Source of the DNA: Verrucomicrobiota bacterium
Lineage (GTDB): Bacteria; Verrucomicrobiota; Verrucomicrobiia; Verrucomicrobiales; Verrucomicrobiaceae
DNA: 15,998 nt
Assembly (NCBI GenBank): GCA_023428335.1
Contig: JAEYYS010000441.1
Coordinates: forward strand, 1 to 15,998
Reading direction: 5' to 3'
Shown one piece after another: positions 15,939 through 15,998 of the stretch. Every line of letters starts with the position of its first letter. Positions within the stretch are counted from its first letter, which is position 1. The notes below the pieces were generated by a model, which was not told the DNA's origin, searched no databases, and worked only from the letters and a program-made list of their open reading frames with translations. Position numbers and translations under genes: made by a program.

Positions 15939-15998
15939 ATGACTTTGTTTCGCTTCGGCACCCTGGCGCTTGTCGCCGCCCCACTCCTTGCTCAACAA
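15939..15998 (+). CDS. Start of a secreted protein (signal peptide only; cut by window end)
   Basis: Twenty codons from ATG 15939 read MTLFRFGTLALVAAPLLAQQ: a short basic head, a hydrophobic core and an LLAQQ end like a signal-peptidase site (cleavage after Ala18). The frame is open to the window edge. The mature protein lies outside, so no function can be given. Together with the two genes before it, it suggests a continuing envelope or export operon. Confidence 0.55.
   Translation, partial: MTLFRFGTLALVAAPLLAQQ

Noticed and set aside
15251..15961. 236-codon minus-strand open frame over the last small genes
   Set aside because: Gln/Arg-rich translation without signal or domain features. 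The plus-strand genes have better starts and signal-peptide patterns, but this region is the least certain in the window.

Overview
The window is about 16 kb of GC-rich, densely coding bacterial chromosome. It most resembles Verrucomicrobiota or a close PVC relative. Three things point there: an oversized GreA with a long N-terminal extension (a form also known from Chlamydiae), a TIGR04073-like exosortase-system-associated small secreted protein, and a small secreted heme protein resembling the planctomycete-type cytochrome c domain. Few starts have clear Shine-Dalgarno sequences. I saw no tRNA, rRNA, CRISPR array, insertion sequence or integrase. The assignment is inference from protein families, not from a marker gene.

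Layout. Positions 1-3604 are on the minus strand and read right to left: a DUF1425/YcfL-like lipoprotein behind a good sigma70-type promoter, a STAS-domain protein, a membrane-anchored GAF plus PP2C/SpoIIE phosphatase, grpE, and the first 115 codons of dnaJ, which is cut by the window edge. The STAS/phosphatase pair looks like half of a partner-switching signalling module, and it sits directly upstream of heat-shock chaperone genes.

Positions 3739-8106 are on the plus strand and hold three envelope genes: a 765-residue DUF6600-type lipoprotein with a Trp/Tyr-rich domain and a C-terminal tail of nine EALQRAQ repeats, a monoheme cytochrome c lipoprotein, and a membrane-anchored OmpA-domain protein that carries two related modules before its peptidoglycan-binding domain. 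A strong intrinsic terminator near 8241-8275 separates these from a minus-strand TIGR04073-like gene (8296-8715).

The long greA (8865-10715, plus) converges with a secreted TPR/HEXXH metallopeptidase gene (10734-13283, minus), with only 18 bp between the stop codons. Divergently from the peptidase gene runs a secreted SGNH-esterase plus alpha/beta-hydrolase fusion (13382-15064), followed by a coupled 100-residue protein, a small hydrophobic protein of unknown function, and the signal peptide of a further secreted protein cut by the window end.

The window is mostly housekeeping plus cell-envelope genes. The least ordinary features are the repeat tail with stepwise changing unit length, the duplicated module in the OmpA protein, the two-hydrolase fusion, the long GreA, and the partner-switch pair next to grpE-dnaJ. 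No gap between genes exceeds 300 bases; the longest is 8107-8295.
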